Assembly: GCA_020342235.1 (NCBI GenBank)
Contig: CP073218.1
Location: 930,001 to 994,000, forward strand
Direction: 5' to 3'
Length of the DNA stretch: 64,000 nucleotides
From: Saccharomycopsis phalli
Lineage: Eukaryota; Ascomycota; Saccharomycetes; Ascoideales; Saccharomycopsidaceae
Below the pieces are notes generated by a model, which saw only the letters and a list, made by a program, of their open reading frames with translations, was not told the origin of the DNA and did not search any database. The position numbers were made by a program, and so were the translations under genes. Below are positions 20,701 to 34,087 of the stretch, in pieces. How positions within the stretch are numbered: the first letter of the stretch is position 1; the number at the start of each line of letters is the position of its first letter.

Positions 20701-21146
20701 TCAGATAGGAGGTGTGCCGCGGATGTTGCCGGGGCGTTGTAGATGTTGATGAGATCGATGGAGAGTCGCCTGGATGTGATCTTGATACCTATTATATCTC
20801 CTCCCCGTAGTGTATCAATGTGGTCAATCCGGAACTTTGGTGATGTTGATTTTATGATGTGGTTGCTAACATAGGTTACAACTCTGGGGCGGATAGGGGG
20901 TGCTCCATTGGGTGCTCCATTTGGAGCTGACTCCGTAAGCGCCTCATTTGCCGTGGAAGATGATTGGGATTCGGGGACGTCGAACATAGTGAAGGCTTGT
21001 CCTAGATTTGTGAGGCCCCATGCACCGTGACGGTATGGAGGCTCTTGGACCATGATAATAGCCTTTGAATTTTTGTAGTGATTAAGTGTTGCTTCGAGAA
21101 TTGATAGTTTCTTTTGTATGTTAATGGAGATGACTAATATCTTCAT
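17756..21146 (-). pseudogene. LINE copy 2 ORF2: endonuclease-reverse transcriptase
   Basis: Same domains as copy 1 ORF2. The RT core GFIDDITIF and the PQ.SPISPILF motif are present, although PQGS reads PQRS. Three lesions are visible: a TGA after ..VSYLSK (about 20157), a one-base gain in the A-run at LKKGPWA (about 19750) and a TGA replacing CGA after LLGITLDK (about 18808). C-terminal CX2CX8HX3C knuckle intact (CSRC...HDFTC); ends FYSSVLDR. Least damaged RT of the three copies. Confidence 0.88.
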
Positions 21147-23073
21147 TTTAATTGCCGGCGACCAGACTTGGATGCTCCACTCTGGTAGGTTTTGGCTAGA
21201 GTTATTCTGGGACGGAGTTTCCGGGCTTTACTCTCAATCTCTTTTGCAATTCTTTCTGCCTTGATTGCTTTCCGGCTGGCAGTGGCTTCGTTTGTTGATG
21301 GAGTCGAGTCTTTGTCTTTTTCCTGAGAGGGCTCCTCTTCTGGGCCTGACTGGAGCTCTGATGCTTCATCCATGTTGTCGTCCAGGTATGTATCGTCTCT
21401 CTCTTGATCATCTTGTGGGACATAGTCCGGGTCCATGTCATCTGATTCGTTGTCGTCGTTATCTTGGTGGGTTAAGGAGTCGTTCTCAGGGGAGTTGTCC
21501 TTGACTTGGGTTTCAGGTACCTTCTCGCTATCTGGAGTAGCTGATGGTGGGGTGGTGACTTGAGGCTGGGCCTCCAGTGGTGGACATCTCATTTGAGATT
21601 GACTGCGTGTGACTCTCCCGCTATGTTGGCTTGTGATTGGTTCATTTGGCGGGCTCATGTGTTGCCGTTTTCTTGGATTTGACCGCTCTCTCGTGGCGTA
21701 TACTGGGATGGGTATAAATCCGTTAAGGTAGAAACTTTGCTTGGTGAAGAAGGTAGCAGTGTCTTCATTTGGAAAGAAGAGCTTGGCACAGTAAGCTTTT
21801 TCGTTATCTTCTGAGATGTTGCCCCAGTCAATGTGGACATCTCGTTTGATGAGAGCTCGTGGAGGGGCGGAGAAGAGTGGATCATCCCATTCTGTTTTTT
21901 GGCTTCCTTTATGAAGAAAGCTTCAAGGGCGGCTGGTGAGACTTTGAGAGGGATGTTCCCCACGACGCATGTGGCCCAAGGGCTTGGGTCGAAAAATCCC
22001 GGTGATTCAAAGATGGAAAGAACAGTATTCTTTGCCTCCATGCTCAATGGCTCGGAGACGTGAATTCTGATCTGTTTGGAGCGCGTGAGAGTGACGCGGG
22101 TCGCCTGTGGGATCTGTTTGCGAAGAGTGTGAACTTGCTTGACTTGGTGTGTCGTAATCTAGCGTTTCTCTCAATGGCTTCCGTATCCTACTGTTGTAGA
22201 TATTCTTATTCTTGTTACCATACTAGCTATTTCTTATCCTATTTATATTCTTTCCTGAGATGCCTTCAGTTACCTTCGGCTTCTGAGATCGTTGTCCGTA
22301 CGGTCTCATAATATTATTACTCAGTTAGCTTCTTCAACATGGTGGTCCCTTTCAGCTTGAGAAGATGGGTTTGGGCTCAGGTTCTGAATGTACAAGAGTA
22401 TCCCTTGAGCGTACAACTCCCTCCCGTCAATATGGTAAGGTGAATTAAGGCTCCCCCTATGGGTTGGACGAGTTGACGATGGATTGCTGTTCATGCCCTG
22501 GTCGGCTGCTTGAGAGTAGCTGGTGCTTTTGGTGGATCTGAGTTCAGCCTTTAGCTCCCGGATCTCGTTCACTAGAGTGCTGAGGATCTGGTTGCATCCC
22601 TGTACCTCTCTGTCAAGGTGATCAATGCGCTCTGTGGTTGATTTTTGCCAAGGTAGTGTTGGTTGTTCAGAGCAGAGCTCCTCCATAATGCTGTTGGTGG
22701 TAGTAATCCATGTGCGGATGTACTCTGGGATGTCTTCGGTAAGTGGAGGAAGAGGGATTCTCCGTGCGAGCGCTTTCTCAAATGACAGCGGTAAATGGGA
22801 TGTCGGCCAGACGGAATTGGATGTCGGTGAGGGAGACTCTGTCCCGTGTTGGGCAGCGGAGCTGCTCTCAGGGGCAAAGTTGGGGGATTGGTGCGATGCA
22901 GTTGCAACTGACCATGGTTCCTGGATTGGCTGCCGCAGCGAGCCTGGGCGCTTTTCAATCATCCTGGACGGATCTCCTAGGAAATCTGCTGATGATTGAT
23001 GAACCGAGGGGGCCAAAGGCCCCTCGGATACTTCGCTTTTAGAAACGTAATTCCTGTATGCAAAGTTTTCCAT
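21143..23073 (-). pseudogene. LINE copy 2 ORF1
   Basis: In this copy the frame is open from an ATG at the extreme 5' end of the element (MENFAYRNYVSKSEV), through the GC-rich hairpin (coding SEGPLAPSV) into MIEKRPGS. This suggests the original ORF1 began at the element's first bases. It is interrupted by the insertion at 22150-22323 and by a frameshift near 21895. The end reads AKTYQSGASKSGRRQLK and overlaps ORF2 by ATGA. Confidence 0.8.
22150..22323. mobile_element. Small insertion in LINE copy 2 (solo-LTR-like or SINE-like)
   Basis: About 174 bp absent from copies 1 and 3. It starts TGTCGTAATC and ends ATTATTACTCA, contains a TATAAATAGG on the minus strand, and is bordered by an imperfect ~21-bp direct repeat (GTGAACTTGCTTGACTTGGT versus GTTAGCTTCTTCAACATGGT). 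TG...CA ends favour a small LTR; the long border repeat favours a non-LTR short element. No related copy in the window. Confidence 0.45.
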
Positions 23074-23270
23074 TTTTTGGAAAGTCACAAGGTCATGTCA
23101 AACCACCATATTTCAAATACAATGGCTAAATACAAATATATATCATACCCTGACAAAACCCTTGTAACTGGTAATGCCATGTTTACATGCTTACATCCCA
23201 AGATCAGATATACAAAGGAATAACCACTGCTAACCAAGTCCACATATTATTTCAAACAATGTGAAGGTTT

Positions 23271-23692
23271 AATAATAATATTCATTTCTGTATTTAGCGA
23301 TATATTGCCTCTTTCATTACGGTTATTTGACTATATTTTCACTCAGGAAAATCCTGAGGCAGCATTACTATTGAAGAAAGCCCGTTGACAACCCTCACTT
23401 GGTTGCTTGGGATTAAAAACTTCAATAGGAGCAGTCGTATTGTTGGAACTTAGTGCTTGTATTGATTGTGCAAGAATCCTAGTCACCCTTGTCGAATGTG
23501 ACGGCTGAGTCTCATCATGAGTTGGAGGAATCATGTTCCAAGACGTTCTGGTAAAACTCAATGAGTTTGTGGACTGATTTTTGGTCGGCAAACACTTTTC
23601 CAAGCGTATTGCGTATGCCATGAATGGAATCTAATATGTCATCAATGCGCGATAGAATTCGAGCTTCTAAGAGAGCTGGAAACTGGAAGTAA
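23271..23692 (-). mobile_element. LINE family 2, 5'-truncated copy next to tRNA-Trp
   Basis: Minus strand: about 55 codons of an ORF ending KLIEFYQNVLEHDSSNS and a stop, then a 3' UTR with the CTCAGGA-loop-TCCTGAG hairpin and the GAAGTTTTTAATCCC phrase, and a TATTATTATT end at 23271. The peptide end resembles family 1 (LIGFYSSVLDR), so this is a sister LINE family. Its truncation point is about 10 bp from the 3' end of tRNA-Trp copy 2. Confidence 0.65.
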
Positions 23693-23701
23693 AAAAGGAA
23701 A

Positions 23702-23785
23702 TGACATGGACAGGAATTGAACCTGCAACCCTTCGATTACACTGGGTTACTGGAGTCGAAAGCTCTACCATTGAGCCACCACATC
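23702..23785 (-). tRNA. tRNA-Trp(CCA) with 12-nt intron, copy 2
   Basis: Sequence identical to the gene at 8224-8307, including the 12-nt intron after position 37. Acceptor, D, anticodon and T stems all pair. A TTTTTT terminator follows on the minus strand at about 23690-23696. Retroelement pieces lie on both sides: LINE family 2 immediately 3' and a LINE family-1 tail fragment 35 bp 5'. Confidence 0.92.
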
Positions 23786-23819
23786 ATCCTTGTTTGATCT
23801 TTTAAGATCCAGACAGAAA

Positions 23820-23925
23820 TTCATTGCCCCTCCAATGTCCATTACTCTAATATTCACTAGTTCTAGTCAAAAGTAATCTCTATCGCAGAGTTTTCTTTTG
23901 ACAACTACATAGTCGTCCTGTCTTT
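23820..23925 (+). mobile_element. LINE family-1 3' UTR fragment
   Basis: Matches 61655-61760 of copy 3 (ATTGCCCCTCCAATG, CGCAGAGTTTTCTTTTGAC) on the plus strand but lacks the terminal tail; truncated at both ends. Confidence 0.6.
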
Positions 23926-24747
23926 GACGTCATACGCAGTATGATACGAGAAGATGGTCACGTGATAAGCGGAATAAGTAATATGGGAAGCATGGACGCC
24001 GATCTATGATGATGCGCAATATTACTCCGCCACCACACAGTGGACACGTATATGTGAGAGATCCAGGTATAAAAGATAGTAGTTTAGACCTGAAGATCTT
24101 TAGTTCAGGATTTTATATACAGAATGTATATTACGGTATCGATTGGAACAATGTATAATTGTTATAGTAGCTACTGATAGTTCTGTGCTCCGAACCTACA
24201 ATATTATTTATTTAATATTGTGGGCCGTATTTACGTATTAAGTTTTTCCTTATCATTGATCACAGTCTAAGGTTTTTTGTTAGTACATCAGATTAGAAGT
24301 CAGATAATCTTGTATCAAGAATGATGATGAGGATGGGGGTCGCTAGTGGAAGTCGCAGAAGCAAATTGGCAAGGATTCATACAAATAGCCACCGAAATGG
24401 CATCGAGAAGTGGGGACCGATAGAGAAGAGTCTTAAATATCCACCAAGTTATGTCCATACATGAATTCAACCTATGGGCGGCAGAGAATAAGCCAGAGAA
24501 GAACCATAGGGGGATTCACTATTGTGTATCGAACGAAAAGAAGCCAGTAAAAACTTTCCTAAAAGAAAAGAGGAGAAATGACGTACATTGGTGAAATGTA
24601 CTTATTCTATCAGAGTTCTTGGTCTCGTAACCATGATTGATGATGTGGTTGCAACCGGATGGAGCAGTATTAACCTGCCGATAATGCCTTATAAGAGGGA
24701 TTTACTGCCTCCAAAATATTTAGTTTAAAATAAATATAGTATACATT
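23926..24747. other. Possible remnant of an LTR element, unassigned
   Basis: Contains a TATA-like GGTATAAAAG, AT-rich stretches and short open pieces rich in Arg/Lys, but nothing I can name with confidence. Its position next to the LTR-like block at 24748-25037 suggests retroelement debris. No host gene seen. Confidence 0.25.
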
Positions 24748-25037
24748 TGTAAGATAGCCCGGCACTATCAATAATACCTCATATCTTACTGAGCTCACTA
24801 TTACTTATTATTTATTTATTACTACTAGTGCAAAGTCCCCATTAGAGAAGAGACTACACTAAGTACGTCAGGATTGTTCAGTTAGGTTGTTCTTTCTATA
24901 CGGTAAAGTGATGCCTATTTATAGTCATTATAATTACACATCCAGAGTGCCTTTGTCATAATCCGTTGGGATGGTAAACGAAACCATGTTGGTTAGGTCA
25001 TATCTCACGGCCTAAGACGTCATGACATTCTCCAACA
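24748..25037 (-). mobile_element. Probable solo LTR (fossil)
   Basis: Read on the minus strand it begins TGTTGGAGAATG, the start typical of Ty1/copia LTRs, contains CTATAAATAGG, and ends near CTTACA. About 290 bp. No target duplication recognised and no coding domains attached; old and broken. Confidence 0.4.
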
Positions 25038-25174
25038 CTGGAGAAACACCTCAGTTTAAGCAATTCCGTAGGTTCATGATATTTCACTCACGTTGACATT
25101 GCCTAAGCAAACTGTTGTGCAGTTGTTGATCATGACAGACATTTATCGATTAAAGGACTTTTGTTTTATATTGA

Positions 25175-27841
<2,667 letters not shown>

Positions 27842-27895
27842 TTGCAATGTATGTTATGATGGTGAGTTGGCAATTGATGGTGTAGTTGAAATTAT

Positions 27896-28015
27896 GTAAT
27901 TTGGTAATTATGTAATTATGTAATTATGTAATTATGTAATTATGTAATTATGTAATTTGGTAATTTGGTAATTATGTAATTTGGTAATTATGTAATTTGG
28001 TAATTATGGCAATTA
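27896..28015. repeat. AATTATGTAATT microsatellite after MCM6
   Basis: Units of ATTATGTA and ATTTGGTA alternate for about 120 bp, 55 bp beyond the MCM6 stop. Simple AT repeat with no coding role. Confidence 0.85.
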
Positions 28016-28229
28016 TGATAATTGATAACCATTTAATACAATGCAATTGATACATGTCAATTTTCGTGGTTAACCACTCCAGAATAGTCCGCTTATATAT
28101 AATCTACAACAGTAACATCACCAACATCCTCCCTTGGTTAGACCAACAAATTCCTCCATCAATATCGTCACCAATACCATTGGAGTATGTCGATGCCTAA
28201 TTCCTTTTCCAAAGATTGTGACATCGTTG

Positions 28230-28445
28230 CAAACTTATGCTCAGATATATAGCTAATTATAGACGAGTTTTGTTCCTTTGTAATTGAATAATCGGAACGG
28301 TAGTGATGATTGAATTGATATTCTTGTAGTTCTTTTAACTACGGAAATATCACATCTACCACAGCCCAATCCAGTTATCCGAATCCCCTAGTTTATAGCC
28401 CATTCTAATACCATACCATGTTCAGACGGAAATATAAACTACATT
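28230..28445 (+). mobile_element. LTR remnants (fossil), two related types
   Basis: The first ~120 bp match a block at 46850-46990 (TTTGTAATTGAATAATCGG, TTAACTACGGAAATATC). The rest matches the 3' end of the 17056-17398 LTR (CAATCCAGTTATCC, TAGTTTATAGCCCATTCTAA). Old and broken; no internal domains. Confidence 0.5.
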
Positions 28446-29127
28446 ACAATTCAATGACAATCTGACGAAATGAAAATACAAGTAAATACAAATATCCAGA
28501 ATGTTCTCGGGTACCGCTTTTAAATAGACAAGCTGACCAGTCTGAACCTGCCAATTGTTACCTGGCAAAATGTCACAATTCCAACTTTTAATGACAGGTC
28601 AAGAGATGTACAGTGTGGTACACCATTGACTGTTGTATTAGACTGCTGTGTTGGCCAACTATCATGTCAACTGATGTGTATTACTGTTGTGCCAAATTGC
28701 CGAGTATTACTGTTCTGTTGTATACTGGCATTTCAACTGCCACAATTTTGACAGTCTAATTGGAATAGCCTACTATACGTTCAAGTCTCATCTTCAATCA
28801 CTAACGGATTGAAAGACAGATGTTCATACAACCACAATAATAAAATCATACAATAATATATATCCTACATAATAATATGCTTATTTACTTCTATTACTAT
28901 ACTAGGCTCCCCGGAGGGTGTGTATCCTACATACTCTATTATATCGCCAAACAGTCAACCATGCTGTCATCCATATACTGACCCAACAACCTTACGGCAG
29001 GCTACCGTGCCAATACCCGAGGCAAAAGCTCACACCTTGTCCACACGCAAACTACCAGCACAACTAAAAATCCCGCCTAAAGATTTTCTACCCATGAAAG
29101 CGTAGTCTCTGAGCAACATATATATCG

Positions 29128-29215
29128 GTTCCGTCCCTAGTCGTAGAAGGTAAAGTATCAACCTCTCCAGAGAGTCAAAGTATAGCTATAGCCTTTAATA
29201 AAATAATACATACCT
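29128..29215 (+). mobile_element. LINE family-1 3' terminus
   Basis: Plus-strand match to the last ~85 bp of the LINE (CCTAGTCGTAGAAGGTAAAG, TATAGCTATAGCCTTTAATA) with an AATAATA end. Severely 5'-truncated. Confidence 0.6.
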
Positions 29216-29429
29216 ATCTAATCCCTCCAATACACAACCTTAACCTGTTCAGATCACGTGATCACCGCGTCTCTATTAAACCCAAGATATCTATAGGTTC
29301 TACACATTGTCATACAAGATTGATTCCAGAATAAACAAACTATAAATAGCCCAATCTTTAGGCACGTCTTGTTCCAATCCCACTAGTGATTCTTTATCAT
29401 TACAATGTAGACCGGAAAACATACCTGCT

Positions 29430-30220
29430 CATCAAAACCGAGATGTCGATTCCAAGATCCATTTCCCTAAATTCGACCATTGGGAAACAGAATCGTTGGA
29501 AAAAGAATTTGAAAGGATTTTACAAATCTTGGACCTTAAATATTTGTTTGAAAGTGATGATCCAGATATTATTAAAAATCTTAATTTGCATCGATATCGT
29601 TTGTTTAAAAAGATTGCCAACAAGTGCTTTGATAAAGTCCAGGCATTTATTATAAAGCAATTGTCGAAAAGTATCTACCAAGTCATGTGTCCTGCTTGAA
29701 GGAATTATTTTAGTAGTCATTAGAGGGACATCATTGACGGGCTAATTCATGTTGATGAGGATACAGATATGCTACTTGCCCCGTGCTCTCTAAGACGATA
29801 TCAGAAAATAACAGGTATAACGGATGATTCACTTCTGCAAGATGTTGTTCAAATTAATAACTGGAAAGGTTCTCAGTTTGAGTCAATCATGCTTAATGAT
29901 GGTTCTATTGAGTTTCTAATTAAGCTGGCTATCAGGAAAATGCGTTCAAGGAGAAATAACGGTGCTCCAAGAATGAGAAGTACTCCATTTGCGCAGTCTG
30001 GTAAACTCAGAAGAACCATTGTAAAGAAACATAATGGATCTAAGTTTAAAAGAAGAAACTGCTGCTCAAGGAAAAGAAAAGACTACAAGAAAAAATAACA
30101 ATCAAGAAATCAGAAATCACTAGCTAAATGTATACACTGCAAGAGATTAAGCCACGCTATAAGTCATCAAGGCACTGTTGTATTTTCATCCAGTGCTCAA
30201 GTCACAGCAAGGAAGAAAAC
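29430..30220 (+). mobile_element. Gag-like remnant of an LTR retrotransposon (fossil)
   Basis: Short open pieces, a Lys/Arg-rich stretch and a degenerate zinc-knuckle-like CIHCKRLSHAIS suggest the gag region of a Ty1/copia-like element. It is broken at several points, lacks recognisable pol domains and adjacent LTRs, and looks old. Family assignment is tentative. Confidence 0.35.
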
Positions 30221-30764
30221 CCTACAGCGTGATGAAGCAAAATTGTACAATCCTCAATGTTAATACGCATCTGTGGTCTATAGTCATAGTAATATCCAGT
30301 AAGGATATTGATATTTCCAAGGACGTAGCTTGCTACCAATGGCAAAAGCTCATTAATTCCAAGGATATCTGCCTTTTATTACATGACGCTATGCCAAGGC
30401 CTAACCCATGCATAAATGAGGACTAATCCATGTAAAGATGAGGACTGATCCATGTAAAAATGTGGGACTAATCCATCCGTTTCTTGTCTTTTCGTCCTGG
30501 CCATGTGAACCCAAGAGCAAATCTACAAAGACATAAACTCCCAAAATGCCTCCTCTTGACAGACGAGATGAGTAGAAACCAACTATTAGACTGTTTATTT
30601 TCTTTATAGTACAAGAGGCTATGGTACTACCGTGAGGTGACCAAAGTCAATCAATTACGCAAAAGCACATTGTCCCACACTGTCATAGTATACTTTTGCC
30701 AAAATTAGCCGAAATGCTTGTTCTTGGATGTGGGGTTTTCTTCCGACATGCTCAGCAGCACCGC

Positions 30765-30835
30765 CCTTTGTCGGTAAGAAATCTCCTCTAGGAGTCTAGT
30801 ATGGCTATAATCTTGAATATTAATAATCAAAGGAC
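30765..30835 (+). mobile_element. LINE family-1 3' terminus
   Basis: Plus-strand match to the last ~70 bp of the LINE (AAATCTCCTCTAGGAGTCTA, GGCTATAATCTTGAATATTA). Confidence 0.6.
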
Positions 30836-31529
30836 GCCGCTTGGGTGAAGAAACTGAAAGCTTTTATTGTGATTTTTCAATGCTTGTAGGTAAGAGGCTG
30901 CTGGTAGCCTTTGCTGTGTTGCTATGTGGGATTAGACGTATTGTAACGAGTGAAGTTCGAAAGTTTGGTGACACGGAATGATTATGGTACATGTAGAGGA
31001 ATGTCCAATCTCCTAGACTACTTGTTTGCCATTTTGCTGTTTCTTGTCCAACTGATTTACAGGTGGTGCGTCTTAAATAGAAAAGGCATTTTACATACTA
31101 CAATACTATAGTGTTGGTTAGCATCGGACCAAAACCTCTTTCATAACAAACCATTTCCACTGTACATTGATAAGGTACATTGTGCTCCAAATCAGCAATC
31201 TCCAATGACTAAGACATGCCTAAGGCAATTCAATAAAGTATCTATCATTTAGAGCTGATTCAAACAAGCTGTCACGAAGTCGTCACGAAGTCGTCACGAA
31301 GACATCACCAAGCCGTCTGGTAATTCAATTGCAAAGAATATAGGATTGAATATTCAATTACCTCGTCTACAATGAATAAATATGTGGAGCCTCGTCATGA
31401 ACCACTCGTTACTCTGTAAATTCCAACCTAGATTTGAGTTGAAATGCAGGTCAATTTCAGTTTCGTTGCATGCCCGGTAAACATCATGTGACATTACATG
31501 AACCAGAACCTTGGACATAAGTTAAGTAT

Positions 31530-31960
31530 ATTTAGTTCTGTATTTAGCTATATATTGTCTCCGGAAACACGGTGATTCGACAGATATATTTTCACTCAGG
31601 AACATCCTGAGGCAGCATTCTATTGAAGAAAACCCTTTATAACCCTAAACGGTTATATGGGCTGAAAAACTTCAATGGGAGCAGTGTTGTTAGTGGTTTA
31701 ACGTGACTGGCTATTGGTTATGCGAGAAGCCTGGCCATCCTTCGGCTAAATGCCGGCGCTATCCGGCCGCTGAATCTCGTGACGATGGGCGCACGACTCG
31801 TCGGGGTCGTTCATTGCTCGTTTGCGAGACTTCCTTGTATTGCCCTTCTGAGGCGTAGTGTGCTCTTTCTGGAGACTTTCTTGAGTATTGGGGCGGTTTG
31901 GTGGGGCTCGAACCCGGTAACTACCTCATGATGCGCCCTCCATAAGGCATGAGGTGTTTT
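31530..31960 (-). mobile_element. SINE-like element with LINE family-2 tail
   Basis: Read on the minus strand: a head with a polymerase III B-box-like GGGTTCGAGCCCC (about 31903-31917), an unusually GC-rich body (31730-31880), then about 170-230 bp homologous to the LINE family-2 3' end (CTGCTCCCATTGAAG, the CTCAGGATGTTCCTGAG hairpin, GACAATATATAGCTAAATAC). A tRNA-like head joined to a partner LINE tail is the usual SINE plan. The T-arm would pair at only three positions, and no clear A box is visible. A 5'-truncated GC-rich LINE is the alternative. Confidence 0.4.
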
Positions 31961-33201
31961 GAACCTTGGACATGGACGGAATGAATAGCAATGGAATGAG
32001 AAAGCAAAGGAATTGATAGGAATGGAACTGATATGAATGTATGTGAATGTATGTGAATAATGGACAAGGATAATAATATTATATGCGGATATCTTGATAG
32101 ATTGCTGTCCCACATTAGTGTATTCAGAGTTGCAGCTACACTGGATATTTATGCATGTTTATAAAACTGTCCATACAAATCTGACTCGGATACTTGAGCA
32201 ACAATACCAGTCTAAACCGTTGGTAAATGTTAAACACTTTTGGAATAGAGAATCATAGGTCGTCTATTGTAGTTTTGAGCAAGTACTGTGTAATCTGGGT
32301 ACGACAATTTGTAATTTCGGGCAAGACATTTGATAATTTATTGTACTGAATGGGGTATTCAAGATAGTCGGAGAGACTATACACCGTCAATCAATACTCG
32401 GCATCCAAAACTCGACAGCCAATACACCGTCAACCCGGCATCCAATACACCGTCAATCAATACTGGTTGGCCAAATACTAAATTACAAGTCACTAGACGA
32501 TTGTGCTATTTTAAGCACTTCCATTGCACACTTTCTATTTTAAGCACATCCATTAAACACGTTCACTAAGCTGTCCATTGAACTGACCGTTAGGCACATC
32601 TATTTTAAGCACTTCCATTAAGATTATACACTCATCCATTAAGATTGTCGGTTTAAGCTTATTAAGCTTGTCCTATTTTAAGCTTATTAAGCTCGTCCTA
32701 TTTTAAGCAATTCATTGAGAAATTCATTGAGAAATCTACTAAGCTCGTCTATTGAGCAATTCATTAACCTCTCGTCAATTCATCTCTTCAAAGCTAATCA
32801 ACAAACCATCGCTAACCAAACAATCTCTTGCCTGGATCTACCCGACTGAATCAGTCCATATCGACGCATACAACATCACATTTGCAAAACACATTTGTTT
32901 TCTTGTAATACTTGGCTGAATTTCCCGAAACCCAGGCAAATACCCAACCGACTCATGCGATGATCAACTGCACCGTACCAATGCTCCATAATCTACACCT
33001 TGTGTCAATGCTCCATAATCTACGCCTTGTGTCAATACTTTATAAACCACACTACATGCTTGATATAATTCCTCGTCATTTCAACAACTACAACAAATAA
33101 TATAACCTACACTAATTAACCACACATAACCGAGCCTTGGCCATGGTCAGGTGTGTAACCCGGCCTTGTCCATATTGATGGCCACTCGTCGCCAAGGCAT
33201 C

Positions 33202-33537
33202 ATGTCACAGTCAATCTTCACTGACGAATTAAAAAAGGCGGATCCGCTGGTGGAATTCAACTCTGACAAGGTGGACTTCACCAAGGGAAGCGCCTCGGAA
33301 TTTAAATATTATCCAGATTCGCCGACGTCACAGGTCAACAAGTTGCGGTTTGAAACCAAGGGTCCGAGCAAATTCTACGACCCGTGCTCGGAATCATCCA
33401 AGATGAGCATTCGTTGTATGGAGGTGAATGGTAAGTACAATAAGGAGTTGTGCAATGAGTATTTCCAAGCGTATCGTGATTGCAAGAAGGAGTGGTTGGC
33501 TGAGCGGAGAAGAGAGCGTAGTAATGGTGCTTGGTGA
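33202..33537 (+). CDS. COX23: Twin CX9C protein Cox23
   Basis: Mitochondrial intermembrane-space protein required for cytochrome c oxidase assembly and copper handling, imported by the Mia40 pathway. The 111-residue product has a CHCH domain with two CX9C motifs: CSESSKMSIRC and CNEYFQAYRDC, followed by KKEWLAERRRERS. Upstream are the family's KYYPDSPTSQVNKLRF and the PSKFYDPC lead-in. I chose the ATG at 33202; an in-frame ATG at 33178 would add eight basic residues (MATRRQGI) and cannot be excluded. No intron seen. Confidence 0.9.
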   Translation: MSQSIFTDELKKADPLVEFNSDKVDFTKGSASEFKYYPDSPTSQVNKLRFETKGPSKFYDPCSESSKMSIRCMEVNGKYNKELCNEYFQAYRDCKKEWLAERRRERSNGAW

Positions 33538-34087
33538 GTAGAAGGAACAAGGGTTTGTTTGATGATGTGGATGAAATGTGGCTGTAATAGAAATGGAATG
33601 TCGAGATGCAATATTAATGGACATTGTGGATGATATGACATGAGATTGGTCAGACGATCTGGAGGAAAGTAATGAATTTGATTGAGAATTGGGGGAGGAT
33701 GAGAGGACTAATATAATGATATAATGCAATTAGTAGGATAAGTAGGATGTTTAGTAATTATAATGATGTGTGGGATGTTTGGTAATTATAGTCAAGAGTA
33801 GAATGTTCGGTAATTCCAATCATGGGTAAGATATTCAGTAATTATCACAAGTAGAATATTCAGTAATTATCACAAGTAGAATATTCAGTTATCATACAAT
33901 TCTTACTTCTTACGTATTCTTATCAACATTCGGTGTACAATTAAAAATAACTAAACAAAAGACATTCAAAATCAAAACAATAATCGTTCACATTTCAAAT
34001 ATCGCACATTCTATAACATTCTTTATACTCTGATCTTTTTCACATCTATACTTAAATCTCACATCCACACTCAAATCTCACCCACAC
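33538..34087. other. Convergent COX23/AMSH spacer with short repeats
   Basis: 550 bp between two converging genes. Units of AATTATCACAAGTAGAATAT repeat at about 33770-33900; otherwise AT-rich with no gene. Confidence 0.5.

Larger units (their letters stand above)
17471..23074 (-). mobile_element. Non-LTR retrotransposon (LINE family 1), copy 2
   Basis: Complete from 5' end (ATGGAAAACTTTGC at 23073) to the 3' AT tail at 17471-17490, about 5.6 kb including a 170-bp insertion at 22150-22323. It lies outside the duplicated modules and has unrelated flanks on both sides, so it is an independent insertion. It keeps the RT aspartate pair (GFIDD) and lacks the ORF1 stop shared by copies 1 and 3. Confidence 0.93.
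28016..33150. other. Gene desert rich in retroelement remnants
   Basis: About 5.1 kb without a gene I can support. Named pieces (LTR remnants, LINE tails, gag-like remnant, SINE-like element) are listed separately. The rest (28450-29120, 30230-30760, 30840-31530, 32100-33150) is AT-rich with short repeats, for example TCACGAAGTCG units at 31271-31310 and TTAAGCTTATTAAGC units at 32600-32720. Confidence 0.6.

Noticed and set aside
29496-30098. Host gene encoding a small basic protein
   Set aside because: Pieces are short, and the zinc-knuckle-like and Lys-rich parts fit a retroelement remnant better; not a supported host gene.
31890-31960. Possible tRNA gene on the minus strand
   Set aside because: The B-box-like GGGTTCGAGCCCC is present, but the T-stem pairs at only three positions and no acceptor or anticodon arm folds; better explained as part of a SINE-like element.
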